This document shows, one piece after another, positions 63,944-64,000 of a DNA stretch of 64,000 nucleotides. The notes below the pieces were generated by a model that was not told where the DNA came from, made no database searches, and worked only from the letters and a program-made list of their open reading frames with translations. A program made the position numbers and the translations under genes. The DNA lies in assembly GCA_963989385.1 (NCBI GenBank), contig OZ022512.1:22093899-22157898 (forward strand), written 5' to 3'. How positions within the stretch are numbered: position 1 is the first letter of the stretch; each line of letters starts with the position of its first letter. This stretch comes from Ctena decussata (Eukaryota; Mollusca; Bivalvia; Lucinida; Lucinidae).

Positions 63944-64000
63944 TCATACAAGCAAGCAGTAGCGGTTTGAAATTTTCACAATTTGGGCTACACGTTCGGG
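63944..64000 (+). repeat. Monomer 82, cut by the window edge (57 bp)
   Basis: Consensus positions 1-57; the array continues beyond the window. Confidence 0.95.

Larger units (their letters stand above)
1..64000 (+). repeat. 795-bp satellite DNA array, head-to-tail, spans whole window
   Basis: The same ~795-bp sequence repeats without interruption from the first to the last base, always in the same orientation. I placed boundaries at the motif TCATACAAGC. Lengths are 795 bp for most units, with small exceptions: 792, 793, 794 and 783 bp, and one fused pair of 484+681 bp. Copies usually differ from the consensus at roughly 0-10 positions, about 1% or less. No transposon, inversion or unique sequence interrupts the array and both edges lie outside the window. 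Such arrays are typical of eukaryotic heterochromatin, but the family is not one I recognise, so a centromeric role is only a possibility. Confidence 0.99.

Noticed and set aside
1..64000. CRISPR array
   Set aside because: The period is 795 bp and the whole unit is conserved. There are no short repeats alternating with unique spacers.
1..64000. Tandem rRNA, 5S, tRNA or snRNA gene cluster
   Set aside because: No recognisable RNA-gene sequence in the unit. GTTCGGGAC at 51-59 is one mismatch from a pol III B-box, but I see no properly placed A-box or tRNA fold, so I do not call a SINE or tRNA relic.
1..64000. CENP-B box
   Set aside because: I looked by eye for TTCG....A..CGGG on both strands of the unit and found no match. 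TTCGAGTTATAGCCC at 172-186 fits the first half only.
1..64000. Telomeric repeat or transposon terminal repeats
   Set aside because: TTAGG occurs only as an isolated piece at 71-75 of each unit. No long terminal repeats, terminal inverted repeats with target duplications, or transposase-like frames are visible.

Overview
The whole 64 kb window is one uninterrupted head-to-tail satellite DNA array. The repeat unit is 795 bp and about 40% G+C by my count on the first copy. I can place 80 full or near-full monomers on one continuous 795-bp register, one aberrant truncated/fused pair near the left end, and a 57-bp partial copy at the right edge. All copies point the same way. Neither array edge is in the window. 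I see no unique sequence, transposon, rRNA, tRNA, CRISPR array or credible protein-coding gene. Unit positions quoted below run 1-795 and coincide with window coordinates 1-795, because the window happens to start at my chosen phase.

A long, nearly identical, higher-order-organised tandem array of this kind points to a eukaryotic nuclear chromosome (centromeric, pericentromeric, subtelomeric or other heterochromatin). I do not recognise the satellite family and cannot name the organism. CpG is only mildly depleted (25 in the first copy, against roughly 31 expected from its C and G counts), which argues against long, heavy germline CpG methylation of this array.

Layout. 1-5137: unordered monomers, including the aberrant junction at 3664/3667. 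5138-22621: a five-monomer higher-order repeat (HOR) of 3,973 bp (types a-b-c-d-e); the copies at 13086-17058 and 17059-21031 differ at only about five sites, with an older, more diverged copy to the left and a partial copy to the right. 22622-36120: mostly monomeric, including a 12-bp slippage deletion and the most diverged monomers (28174-30556). 36121-42478: two copies of a four-monomer HOR of 3,179 bp. 42479-57583: units carrying interleaved variants that recur every 4, 7 or 8 units. 57584-62353: two copies of a three-monomer HOR of 2,385 bp. 62354-64000: monomeric units. A C at unit position 21 occurs in 17 units, all to the right of 30557, so the two halves draw on different variant pools.

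Inside each monomer there are several conserved dyad symmetries (hairpins at 191-211, 247-270 and 630-660, and a short one at 671-684), short internal direct repeats, and two alternating purine-pyrimidine tracts. Two short minus-strand open frames recur in most copies. They need GTG or TTG starts and are broken by frameshifts or stops in several units, so I treat them as by-products of the repeat. The biology visible here is satellite evolution: unequal exchange, local HOR formation, conversion-like patches and replication slippage. I found no new multi-gene system.
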